NCBI GenBank assembly: GCA_022615965.1
Contig: JAKEGG010000044.1
Location: 1 to 32,544 of the forward strand
Origin: Fusobacteriota bacterium
Lineage (GTDB): Bacteria > Bacillota > TC1
Reading direction: 5' to 3'
Length of the DNA stretch: 32,544 nucleotides
The notes beneath the pieces were generated by a model. That model was not told where the DNA came from. It saw only the letters and a list, made by a program, of their open reading frames with translations, and ran no database searches. The stretch's first letter is position 1. Every line of letters begins with the position of its first letter. A program made the position numbers and the translations under genes. Of the stretch, positions 8,405-17,249 are shown one piece after another.

Positions 8405-9166
8405 ATGGCTTTTAAAATTCATGAAGTAGCATCTATCAGTGGTTTGTCAATCAGAGCCTTACAGCATTATGATAAAATCAACTTACTAGTCCCTTCTAGT
8501 AGAGGTGAGAACAATTATCGATATTATGAAAATAAGGATCTGGAAAAGCTACAGCAGATCTTGCTTTTAAGAGAAATGGGGTTTTCCCTTAATAAAATCA
8601 AAGAGCTTTTGATCATGTCAAGTTATGATCGTCAGCCAGCTCTAAAAGCACAACTTGTTTTTTTAGAAAAACAAGCTAATAGATTAAATAGCTTGATTGA
8701 ATTGGTAAATAAGACAATAGAAAGTATGGGAGGTAAAATAAAAATGGATAGTAAAGATTTATTTAAGGGTTTTGATTATGATTCTATGAAAGAAGATCAA
8801 AAAAATTATGAGGATGAAGTTAAAGAACGCTGGGGTGATACTGATGCCTATAAGGAGTCTGCAGATAGAGCTGCTAAATATTCTCAAGGAGACTGGGAAA
8901 ATATTATGTCTACACAGTCTGAATATCTTCTTGAACTAGCTTCCTTATTTAAAGAAGGTGTTTCTGCTGATGATTCTAGAGTGCAGATCATAGTTAATAA
9001 CAATAGATTTTTGATTGATAAGTATTTTTATTCTTGTTCAAAGGAAATGTTTGCTCAGTTAGGTGAAATGTACGTAGCAGATGAGCGTTTCAAGTCTTTT
9101 TATGATCAGATTGCTAATGGTTTGGCTGAGTATTACAGGGAGGCTATCAGATTTTATTGTAAATAG
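8405..9166 (+). CDS. MerR-family regulator with TipAS antibiotic-recognition domain (Mta/TipA-like)
   Basis: MAFKIHEVASISGLSIRALQHYDKINLLVPS...YRYYENKDLEKLQQILLLREMGFSL HTH; TipAS-like C-terminus. ATG at 8405 follows AAGGAGGTG; the ORF-track start at 8369 lies inside the operator. Confidence 0.9.
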   Translation: MAFKIHEVASISGLSIRALQHYDKINLLVPSSRGENNYRYYENKDLEKLQQILLLREMGFSLNKIKELLIMSSYDRQPALKAQLVFLEKQANRLNSLIELVNKTIESMGGKIKMDSKDLFKGFDYDSMKEDQKNYEDEVKERWGDTDAYKESADRAAKYSQGDWENIMSTQSEYLLELASLFKEGVSADDSRVQIIVNNNRFLIDKYFYSCSKEMFAQLGEMYVADERFKSFYDQIANGLAEYYREAIRFYCK

Positions 9167-9193
9167 CTTGTTTTCTGTTAATTTGTAATATAA

Positions 9194-9229
9194 ATTGTGG
9201 TAATATTGTTTTATCTATATTACCACAAT
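9194..9229. repeat. Perfect 13-bp inverted repeat with 10-nt loop
   Basis: attgtggtaatat - tgttttatct - atattaccacaat; no T-run follows, so not a standard terminator. Confidence 0.8.
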
Positions 9230-9456
9230 AAGGAGAATTTTCGTTTTTCTTTCTATCAGTTTTTTTCCTGAGCTGGTTTTTCATATTATTTTATTTTTTA
9301 GCAGCTTGTTGGTTTTCCCTTCTGTTTTTTTAGGTATGTTGGTTTTATCTTGAAATCCTGGTCGTTTTCCTAGGGCTTTTAGTATTCTTGGTCTTATTTT
9401 TAGTTTGTTTTTTTATTTATTGATTTTTTAGTTTCTTGTTTCTTTCAATATGATTA

Positions 9457-9487
9457 AAGGTAACATTCTCGTTACCTTGTTTTTTTG
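9457..9487 (+). terminator. Intrinsic terminator
   Basis: aaggtaac - attctc - gttacctt followed by gttttttt. Confidence 0.75.
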
Positions 9488-9491
9488 TAAT

Positions 9492-9512
9492 AAAAAAAGT
9501 CCTGATGGACTT
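9492..9512 (-). terminator. Intrinsic terminator of the tRNA-Leu transcript
   Basis: Minus strand aagtcc - atca - ggactt followed by ttttta. Confidence 0.75.
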
Positions 9513-9520
9513 ATTTATTA

Positions 9521-9607
9521 TGGTGCGGATAAGAGGACTTGAACCTCCACGATGTTGCCATCACTAGAACCTGAATCTAGCGCGTCTGCCTATTCCGCCA
9601 TATCCGC
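9521..9607 (-). tRNA. tRNA-Leu(CAG), CCA encoded
   Basis: GCGGATATGGCGGAATAGGCAGACGCGCTAGATTCAGGTTCTAGTGATGGCAACATCGTGGAGGTTCAAGTCCTCTTATCCGCACCA; loop TTCAGGT, long variable arm. Confidence 0.95.
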
Positions 9608-9621
9608 ATACAGTATTTATT

Positions 9622-9705
9622 TGGTGCGAGGAATGGGACTTGAACCCACACGATGTTACTCACACGCCCCTCAAACGTGCGCGTCTGCCATTCCGCCACC
9701 CTCGC
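9622..9705 (-). tRNA. tRNA-Leu(GAG), CCA encoded
   Basis: GCGAGGGTGGCGGAATGGCAGACGCG...TTGAGGG anticodon loop...GGTTCAAGTCCCATTCCTCGCACCA. Confidence 0.94.
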
Positions 9706-9811
9706 TAAAACCAACATAAAAATTATACCACACAAAAACCAAAAAACCAAAAAATTTGATATAATAAACTAAGAAAATAAAAACAAGGAAGCAGTAAGAA
9801 AAGGAGACAAC

Positions 9812-11023
9812 ATGAAAATAACAGGAAACGCCATCATAGCCCAAGGCGGAGGACCAACAGCAGTCATCAACCAATCATTGGTAGGGGCCATACAAGAAAT
9901 GAAAAAACACCCGGAAATAAAAGAAATATACGGAGCCCTACATGGAGTAAGAGGCATAATAGAAGAAAACTTCCTAGACTTAAGACAAGCAAGCAATGAA
10001 AACCTGGAACAAGTAGCCAACACTCCCTGCGCAGCTTTACTCTCAACCAGAGATAAACCAGATCTGGAATATTGCGCCAAAATATTCCAGATTTTCAAAA
10101 AACACAACATCAGATACTTCTACTATATAGGAGGCAATGACTCCTCAGATACTGTAAGACTCGTCAACGAATACGCTATCAAAGAGCAATATGAATTTAA
10201 GGCCTTCCATATACCTAAAACCATCGACAACGACCTGGTGATCAATGATCACACACCAGGTTTTGGCTCAGCAGCCAAATTCGTAGCAGAAGCCTTTATG
10301 GGAGCTAACCTGGAAACCAAAGCCCTGGAAGGAATCTACCTTGGTATAGTAATGGGCAGACACGCAGGCTTCCTGACAGCAGCCAGCGCACTAGGCCGTA
10401 AAGACCAAACAGAAGGACCACATCTAATTTACCTGCCTGAAAGACCATTTAGCATAGATAGCTTTCTTTCAGATGTTCAAAAAGTCTATGATCAATATGG
10501 ACGTTGTGTAATCGCCATCTCCGAAGGTATAACAGATGAAAATGGGATGCCTATTGTTGCCAAACTGAAAGAAAATGTCACAAAAGATGCCCATGGCAAC
10601 ATAGAACTTGCCGGAGGGGAACTAGGAGATATGCTGACCAAAGCCATTAAAGATCAACTGAAAATAGGTAGAGTAAGAGCAGATACCTTTGGCTACCTGC
10701 AAAGAAGCTTCCCTGGCACAGTTTCAGATACTGACCAAAAAGAAGCCAGATTAGCAGGACAGGCAGCAGTAAAATTTTCAATGATGGAAGACTACCAAAA
10801 CGGTTCAGTAGTAATCATCAGAACCAAAGAATATGAAATAGAATATCAACTAACAGAGCTACAAAATATTGCAGCTAAAACCAAGCATATGCCAGAAGAA
10901 TTCATCAATCAAGAAGGCAACAATGTTACCGAAGCCTTTATCCAATATGGCTTACCATTACTTGGAGAAAACTTCAAAAAAACAACTAATATCGAAGCAC
11001 CTTTGGTCAACATAAGTAAGTAG
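9812..11023 (+). CDS. Pyrophosphate-type 6-phosphofructokinase
   Basis: IIAQGGGPTAVINQSLVG, YYIGGNDSSDT (Asp at the PPi-discriminating position), IPKTIDNDL (Lys instead of the Gly of ATP-PFKs), GIVMGRHAGFL. Confidence 0.93.
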   Translation: MKITGNAIIAQGGGPTAVINQSLVGAIQEMKKHPEIKEIYGALHGVRGIIEENFLDLRQASNENLEQVANTPCAALLSTRDKPDLEYCAKIFQIFKKHNIRYFYYIGGNDSSDTVRLVNEYAIKEQYEFKAFHIPKTIDNDLVINDHTPGFGSAAKFVAEAFMGANLETKALEGIYLGIVMGRHAGFLTAASALGRKDQTEGPHLIYLPERPFSIDSFLSDVQKVYDQYGRCVIAISEGITDENGMPIVAKLKENVTKDAHGNIELAGGELGDMLTKAIKDQLKIGRVRADTFGYLQRSFPGTVSDTDQKEARLAGQAAVKFSMMEDYQNGSVVIIRTKEYEIEYQLTELQNIAAKTKHMPEEFINQEGNNVTEAFIQYGLPLLGENFKKTTNIEAPLVNISK

Positions 11024-11053
11024 TCCAAATATAAATATTAAAAGATATTCCAA

Positions 11054-11093
11054 AATCAAAAAGCAAAGGTCTATTCACCTTTGCTTTTTGATT
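11054..11093. terminator. Bidirectional terminator between convergent PFK and Imm5-like genes
   Basis: aatcaaaaagcaaaggt / acctttgctttttgatt, 17-bp perfect stem. Confidence 0.9.
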
Positions 11094-11106
11094 CATATAG
11101 TTTTAT

Positions 11107-11670
11107 TTATTTATCCCTCAATAAAAAAGACGCCCACTTCAAATCAAGCACCCCATCATCTACATGAGCCTCCCAGAAACTTAACCGCTCCAGATAAAAA
11201 TCCAGCTTATCACTAATTATACCAACACAATTATCAAGACCATAAAGATACACCAAAGCACTAAGCTCATAAAAAACCAAACCTAAACCATGCCTTGCTG
11301 AATGAATAGCAGAACAACCCTGACCAACACTATGAGCTAAAAGATCATACACCTTATCATCCATTTCCTTAGCCATACTATGAGCCTCCAAGATATACTT
11401 TTTAGCCACAGGCATCTTCACTTCACCCCTGGCCCAGGATCGACTAACCTCTAAACAAACAGACAACCTCTTATCCAAAGGATACCTTGCCTCAAACATT
11501 GAAACCACAGGACTAAGACAATCAAAACACCAAGCCACAACAGTCCTATGCTTTTGCCTGGCTAAAAGTCCAATCAATAATGCAAGACACTCACTATCAA
11601 AGTCAAACAACAACTGCCTGCCCTTCCTATATCTTAACTCAATGATACTATTCACCACAAAATCAGCCAA
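11107..11670 (-). CDS. Imm5-like putative immunity-domain protein
   Basis: ...AWCFDCLSPVVSMFEARYPLDKRLSVCLEVSRSWARGEVKMPVAKKYILEAHSMAKE...GQGCSAIHSARHGLGLVFYELSALVYL pattern resembles Imm5-like proteins. Probable TTG start at 11670 (GGTGGAG RBS) overlapping the upstream stop; ORF track begins at 11712. Confidence 0.6.
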   Translation of the reverse strand: MADFVVNSIIELRYRKGRQLLFDFDSECLALLIGLLARQKHRTVVAWCFDCLSPVVSMFEARYPLDKRLSVCLEVSRSWARGEVKMPVAKKYILEAHSMAKEMDDKVYDLLAHSVGQGCSAIHSARHGLGLVFYELSALVYLYGLDNCVGIISDKLDFYLERLSFWEAHVDDGVLDLKWASFLLRDK

Positions 11671-12889
11671 GCTTACAATCTCCACCAATAGAAGTAGAAC
11701 CAACAAGCACAAAACCAGCCTTAGTCAAAGCTTCCTTGATATCAGCCAGATGTGCATGATCCCTGGTCTCTAAACCCACAGTAATAAAACAACTATTAAT
11801 AGCCATATTAGGATCACTCCTATCATACTGCACACTAAACACATTACCACCAAGACCAGCAATAACATGAGCAATACCCTCTAGCTGACCAGGCTTATCG
11901 ATAAGAGCAATAGTCAAATTAGAATTACGACCACTATTCACCAAGCCACGAGTAATGACCCTGGACAAAATACTCACATCAATATTACCACCAGACAACA
12001 GACAAACAGTTTTCTTCTCCCCAAGATCAAACTTACCATGCATTATGGCAGCCACGGCCACAGCCCCAGCCCCTTCAGTAACCAGCTTTTGCCTCTCCAT
12101 CAAGGCCAGAACAGCACCAGCAATCTCATCCTCACTAACTGAAACCACTTCATCCACATAATCATTCACATAAGCAAAGGTCAGATCACCAGGTCTTTTA
12201 ACAGCTATCCCATCAGCAAAGGTAAATGCTGAATCTAAGGAAACCTGCTTCCCAGCCTCAAGGCTCCTGACCATTGAAGAGGAATTACTAGCCTGGACTC
12301 CATAAATCTTACAACCAGGATAAAGGCTCTTAACTGCAAAGGCAATCCCACTGATCAATCCTCCACCACCAACAGGCACTACAACAGCCTCTACTTCTGG
12401 AAGCTGATCTAAAATCTCCAAACCAATAGTACCCTGACCAGCAATAACATCATCATTATCAAAAGGATGAATAAAAGTCCTGCCCTCTTCCTTCTGTAAC
12501 TCTAATGCTTTTTCATAAGCATCATCATAACTCCCTGGAACCAGAACCACCTCTGCTCCATAGGACTTTGTAGCTTCGATTTTAGAAAGAGGTGCAGAAT
12601 CAGGAATACAGATCTTAGCAGAAATCCCGCTTTTCTTAGCAGCCAAAGCTACCCCTTGAGCATGATTACCAGCACTACAGGCTATGATTCCTTTTTGTCT
12701 CTCTTCTTCACTTAGCTGACTGATCATATAGTAAGCTCCACGAAGCTTAAAGCTTCCAGTAACCTGTAAATTCTCAGTCTTAAGCCAGATATTCCTATAA
12801 CCACAAAGATCTGGAGCAAAAATCAAATCAGTATTTCTTGCTGCCTTTTTCAAAACATAGGCAGCATGATAAATTTTATCTAAAGTCAT
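11663..12889 (-). CDS. ilvA: Threonine ammonia-lyase with C-terminal ACT-like domain
   Basis: WLKTENLQVTGSFKLRGAYYMI PLP lysine motif, SAGNHAQGVA, PVGGGGLISG, C-terminal ACT-like region; ATG at 12889 with GGGAGG RBS. Confidence 0.92.
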   Translation of the reverse strand: MTLDKIYHAAYVLKKAARNTDLIFAPDLCGYRNIWLKTENLQVTGSFKLRGAYYMISQLSEEERQKGIIACSAGNHAQGVALAAKKSGISAKICIPDSAPLSKIEATKSYGAEVVLVPGSYDDAYEKALELQKEEGRTFIHPFDNDDVIAGQGTIGLEILDQLPEVEAVVVPVGGGGLISGIAFAVKSLYPGCKIYGVQASNSSSMVRSLEAGKQVSLDSAFTFADGIAVKRPGDLTFAYVNDYVDEVVSVSEDEIAGAVLALMERQKLVTEGAGAVAVAAIMHGKFDLGEKKTVCLLSGGNIDVSILSRVITRGLVNSGRNSNLTIALIDKPGQLEGIAHVIAGLGGNVFSVQYDRSDPNMAINSCFITVGLETRDHAHLADIKEALTKAGFVLVGSTSIGGDCKLG

Positions 12890-12910
12890 AAGCAAAACCT
12901 CCCATAATAT

Positions 12911-14626
12911 TTACTCAGTAAAAACCCTGTACAACTCACTATAAGTTCCACCTGAAGACATCAGTTCCTCATGAGAGCCTTTTTCAACAATACCAGATTC
13001 AGTTAAAACCAAGATAGTCTTAGCCTTTCTGATGGTAGAAAGTCTGTGAGCAATAATGAAGGTCGTCCTGTTTTTACATAAAATCTCCATTGATTCCTGA
13101 ACAAACTTTTCACTTTTGGAATCAAGAGCAGAAGTAGCTTCATCAAAAATCAGTATAGCAGGATTCTTTAAAAATATCCTGGCAATTGCAATACGCTGTT
13201 TCTGACCACCAGAAAGTTTAACTCCACGCTCACCTACAAAGGTATCATAGCCCTCTTCCAAAGACACAATAAAATCATCGATGAAAGCTTTTCTGGCTGC
13301 CTCCCTAATTTCCTCCATGGTTGCATCCAGCTTGCCATAGGCAATATTCTCAGCAATAGTCCCAGAAAACAAAAACACATCCTGACTAACGATCCCAATA
13401 TTATTCCTTAAGGAACTAATAGTAATATCGCCAATAGAAATACCATCAATCAAAATATCACCACTATCTATCTCATAAAATCTAGGAATCAAACTACAAA
13501 GAGTGGTCTTCCCCACGCCGGAAGGGCCAACGATCGCTACAGTTTCACCAGCTTTAACATTAAGATCAATGTTCTCTAAAACAAAAGCACCTTCCTCCAT
13601 ATATCTGAAAGAAACCTTTTTAAACTCTATTTCACCATTTACTTTACCAACCTCAACAGCATCACTGCCATCAACAATTTCCGGACTTATCTTCATCAAC
13701 TCATAGAACCTATGATAACCAGCCATCCCTCTTTGATAAAGCTCAGCAAAGCTAGCAACTTTTTTGATAGGTTGAACCATAATACCCATATACAAAACAT
13801 AAGCTACCAGATCACCAATATTGATATAGCCCTTGAAAAGAAAATACCCCCCAGCAACCAGGCTGATCAAAGTTAACATACTGGCAAACCAGAAAATACC
13901 ACCGCTAAAAATACCTAGCAACCTAAAACCCTGGCTTCTTAGATCCTTAAACTTCTTATTGCCAGCATCAAATTTTTCCTGCTCATAATCCTCATTAACA
14001 AAAGACTGAACCACCCTGATCCCCAAAAGGCTTTCTTCAACCCTGCTGTTAACTTCACCTATGATCTTCCTGATGTCCCTGAAATTAGTTCTCATGGACA
14101 CATTGAGCTTAATAGTAAAATAGACCATGAAAGGTATCAGTAAAAAGGTGATCAAGGTCAAAGGAACATTTATTGAAAGCAAAATCACAAAGGTACCAAT
14201 AATCATAACTAAAGAAATAAATATATCCTCTGGACCATGATGGGCTAGTTCAGTGATTTCATTTAAATCATTAACGATCCTGGACATTAGTTGACCAACC
14301 TTAGTTTCATCAAAAAATTTAAAGGAAAATTTCTGAATATGAGCAAATAAGGTTTTCCTCATATCATACTCTATCCTGACACCAAGAACATGGCCATAAT
14401 AGGTTACTATATAATCCAGGAAAAATCTAATAATATATAATATAGCAAATGCTGTACCGAAAATGGCCAATAACCTATAGCTTCCTGAAGGTAAGATATC
14501 ATTGATAAAAAATCTGCTGCCCCAAGGAAAGAGCAAATCCAAAACAGCTAAAAAGAAAGCTGCCCCTATATCTAAAAAAAACAACCTCTTATGAGGCTTG
14601 TAATACTTTATAAAGTCCTTAAGCAC
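12911..14626 (-). CDS. ABC exporter, fused permease/ATPase (MsbA/BmrA-like)
   Basis: N-terminal TM domain; Walker A GPSGVGKTT, signature LSGGQKQRIAIARI, Walker B ILIFDEATSALD. Confidence 0.95.
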   Translation of the reverse strand: MLKDFIKYYKPHKRLFFLDIGAAFFLAVLDLLFPWGSRFFINDILPSGSYRLLAIFGTAFAILYIIRFFLDYIVTYYGHVLGVRIEYDMRKTLFAHIQKFSFKFFDETKVGQLMSRIVNDLNEITELAHHGPEDIFISLVMIIGTFVILLSINVPLTLITFLLIPFMVYFTIKLNVSMRTNFRDIRKIIGEVNSRVEESLLGIRVVQSFVNEDYEQEKFDAGNKKFKDLRSQGFRLLGIFSGGIFWFASMLTLISLVAGGYFLFKGYINIGDLVAYVLYMGIMVQPIKKVASFAELYQRGMAGYHRFYELMKISPEIVDGSDAVEVGKVNGEIEFKKVSFRYMEEGAFVLENIDLNVKAGETVAIVGPSGVGKTTLCSLIPRFYEIDSGDILIDGISIGDITISSLRNNIGIVSQDVFLFSGTIAENIAYGKLDATMEEIREAARKAFIDDFIVSLEEGYDTFVGERGVKLSGGQKQRIAIARIFLKNPAILIFDEATSALDSKSEKFVQESMEILCKNRTTFIIAHRLSTIRKAKTILVLTESGIVEKGSHEELMSSGGTYSELYRVFTE

Positions 14627-14627
14627 A

Positions 14628-15089
14628 TCATACCTCCATCTCCAGATCCAAAGTTAGCAACAAAGCATCTTCAGAAGGCTTCTGATAATAACCCTTCCTT
14701 CTACCTGTTTCCTTAAAACCAAAACCACTGTACAACCTGTAAGCGCCAATATTCGATTCTCTGACCTCAAGATTGACTTCCTTGATTCCAATCAAAATTG
14801 CCTTACTGATCAAACCCTCAAGAATAAGGGAAGCTACACCTTTACCCCTGGTATCAACTGCTACACCAATATTGGTAATATTAGCTTCATCTAAAACCAG
14901 CCACATTCCTCCATAACCAACTATCCTGTCTTTCTCATCAACAGCTACCAGATAAAAGGTAATAGGAGAGGTCAACTCAAGCACAAAGGAATCATAAGAC
15001 CAGGGAGTAGAAAAACACTCTTTCTCAATAGCTACAACCTTACTGATATCAGCTACCTTCATTCTTCTAATCCTGAACATTTTTACCAT
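14628..15089 (-). CDS. rimI: Ribosomal-protein-alanine N-acetyltransferase
   Basis: GNAT fold, IGVAVDTRGKGVASLIL; NIGAYRLYSGFGFKETGRRKGYY; follows tsaB. Confidence 0.92.
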   Translation of the reverse strand: MVKMFRIRRMKVADISKVVAIEKECFSTPWSYDSFVLELTSPITFYLVAVDEKDRIVGYGGMWLVLDEANITNIGVAVDTRGKGVASLILEGLISKAILIGIKEVNLEVRESNIGAYRLYSGFGFKETGRRKGYYQKPSEDALLLTLDLEMEV

Positions 15090-15744
15090 CCAATTTGATA
15101 TCGATCTCAGGCCTTCTTAAGTAATTTGCCTTAGCTTCTGTAGCCAAGCTAAAATTACCTGCTAGATAGAGCTCTATAGCTTTCCTCGCTACTTTGACTC
15201 CTGTTGATCCAGCCTTATTATTATCTAATATTTCAATGTTTAAACCCTTGATACAAAGGCTGTCTATCAGGCTTTTATCAACATCTCCTAATAATAGATA
15301 TTTCTTTGCTCTATCTAGTCCACTTAGAAAATCTTCCAGGACAACTACCTTTTCCTGACCATCAACTGAGGTATAGTACTCATTTTTACGACCATGAATC
15401 AAAGGAATCACCACCGCATCTGCATCATGCTTAAAATCCAGAACAGATAAGGCTTCAAGAGAGCTAACCTTAACTAAAGGAAGATCTCCACCATAAGCTA
15501 AAGAAGCTGCCAAGGATACCCCAATTCTGATGCCAGTAAAGGAACCAGGACCTGAATCAACCCCAATAGCAGTTAGGTCTTTTAAGGTCAATTTACTATA
15601 TTTTAAGATATCAGCCACCATAGGGGCCAATATCACAGAATGATTTTTATCAGCCTGAAAGGTCATTTCTCCTATCACTCTGTTTTCACCTATAATTGCT
15701 ACACTAGCTATACTATGACTGCTTTCTATACCTAAGACCAACAC
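15067..15744 (-). CDS. tsaB: tRNA threonylcarbamoyladenosine biosynthesis protein TsaB
   Basis: LVLGIESSHSIASVAII...GVDSGPGSFTGIRIGVSLA. Confidence 0.95.
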   Translation of the reverse strand: MLVLGIESSHSIASVAIIGENRVIGEMTFQADKNHSVILAPMVADILKYSKLTLKDLTAIGVDSGPGSFTGIRIGVSLAASLAYGGDLPLVKVSSLEALSVLDFKHDADAVVIPLIHGRKNEYYTSVDGQEKVVVLEDFLSGLDRAKKYLLLGDVDKSLIDSLCIKGLNIEILDNNKAGSTGVKVARKAIELYLAGNFSLATEAKANYLRRPEIDIKLDGKNVQD

Positions 15745-16179
15745 CTAGAACACCTCTATTCCCTTGATAATAACTTCTCTTGACTGATTGCTTATATATA
15801 TGATTTCCACCTCGATAACCTGATTTTCAAATAGCTCACGGAATAAATCACTCCACTCAATAGCCACTACAGCTTCTTCACTAAAAAGCTCCTCAAAGCC
15901 TATTTCATAACCTTCAGCAATCGAATCAAGACGATAGGCATCAATATGATAAAATGGTAGTCTTCCATCAGCATAATAATCAATAATACTAAAGGTAGGG
16001 CTGGTGATCTCCTTAGAAACTCCAAGACCAAGGGCTAAGCCCTTGACCAAATGTGTTTTACCACTACCCATCTCACCCTTTATATCTACTACAACAGGTA
16101 TAGTAATAGATTCTCCTAGCTTTTTACCTAAGGCAATCATTTCTTTTGTTGAATCAACCTTCACCTTTACCACCTGCAT
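15745..16179 (-). CDS. tsaE: tRNA threonylcarbamoyladenosine biosynthesis ATPase TsaE
   Basis: KGEMGSGKTHLVKGLALGLG; SPTFSIIDYY; FYHIDAYRL. Confidence 0.95.
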   Translation of the reverse strand: MQVVKVKVDSTKEMIALGKKLGESITIPVVVDIKGEMGSGKTHLVKGLALGLGVSKEITSPTFSIIDYYADGRLPFYHIDAYRLDSIAEGYEIGFEELFSEEAVVAIEWSDLFRELFENQVIEVEIIYISNQSREVIIKGIEVF

Positions 16180-17249
16180 AACTCTCCTTTAATATATACC
16201 TCAAGTATCCTGTCTTTTGGTTCAAAGGGGCTGTGGCTATGAACTACTATATCAGCCTCCTTGCCTGTTTCTAAAGAACCAACTCTATTTTCTAAACCTA
16301 GTATCCTGGCGCTATTAACTGTGATCAGGTCCAGAGCCTTCCCTTCATCAACCCCATACTTAATGGCATCTAACAGGGCATATCTAAGCATATCCGGTGG
16401 ATTAGAGGGGTAATCACTCATAAAAGATACCAAAATATCTTCAGCGACCATTTCTGCTAATAGAAACCTATTAAGACCTGCCATTTCTTTTTTAGGCCTG
16501 CCTACAAAAAAAGGACCTGCTACCAGGCTAACACCTATATCACTGATCATTCCACTCAAGGTTCCACCTTCTGTAGCATGTTCTAACGATAAATCAAGAT
16601 CAAAACACTTGGCCAATTCTAAAAATATTTCTATATCCTCTTTACGGTGACAATGAGCTCTTACCGTTAGCTCTCTTTTTAAAGCCTTGCCGATATTTTT
16701 TGAAGTACTACTAGCAAATTCCTGCCAAAGCCTTTCTTTTAATTGAGAAGCACTATGATCAAAAGGCTTCTCTACATTTTCTCCTAAGGATAATTTCAAG
16801 GCATGTTCAAATTCAACCACCCTGTCAGGGCCAGTAGTTTTAACAATTGCCCCTACCCCTCCGATCAAAGCAGCACTTCCAGGTAGAATACAAGCTGTTG
16901 TAACACCTCCACTAAAGGCAGCCTCTTTAAAACCAATATCCTCAAAATTAATTTGATCAATAATTTTAAAATCTGGAGCTACTAAAATATCCTTTAGATT
17001 TAATCTTTCTTCACCAGTTATTTCTTCATAAATACCTAGATGACAATGTGGTTCAACAAAGCCAGGTAGCAGCTTTTCACCTTGATCATACACCTGATGC
17101 TTACAATCATCAGGTAAAATGATGTCCGACTTTTCTCCAACAGCCTCAATAATTCCCTCATAAAGCACTAACCGCCCATCAAGGATTTTCTTTCCAGCAG
17201 GTAGCCAGATTTCACCATCTATAACTAATTTATCCATCCTATTACTCAT
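16167..17249 (-). CDS. Amidohydrolase-superfamily protein (imidazolonepropionase/dihydroorotase-like)
   Basis: LLPGFVEPHCHLG (HxH), RAHCHRKED, SLEHATEGG, SFMSDYPSNPPD, LGLENRVGSLETGKEADIVV. Confidence 0.88.
   Translation of the reverse strand: MSNRMDKLVIDGEIWLPAGKKILDGRLVLYEGIIEAVGEKSDIILPDDCKHQVYDQGEKLLPGFVEPHCHLGIYEEITGEERLNLKDILVAPDFKIIDQINFEDIGFKEAAFSGGVTTACILPGSAALIGGVGAIVKTTGPDRVVEFEHALKLSLGENVEKPFDHSASQLKERLWQEFASSTSKNIGKALKRELTVRAHCHRKEDIEIFLELAKCFDLDLSLEHATEGGTLSGMISDIGVSLVAGPFFVGRPKKEMAGLNRFLLAEMVAEDILVSFMSDYPSNPPDMLRYALLDAIKYGVDEGKALDLITVNSARILGLENRVGSLETGKEADIVVHSHSPFEPKDRILEVYIKGELCRW

Noticed and set aside
9671-10110. Minus-strand ORFs of 67 and 113 aa across tRNA-Leu and the PFK 5' end
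   Set aside because: Antisense to a tRNA and a clear PFK CDS; by-products of skewed composition.
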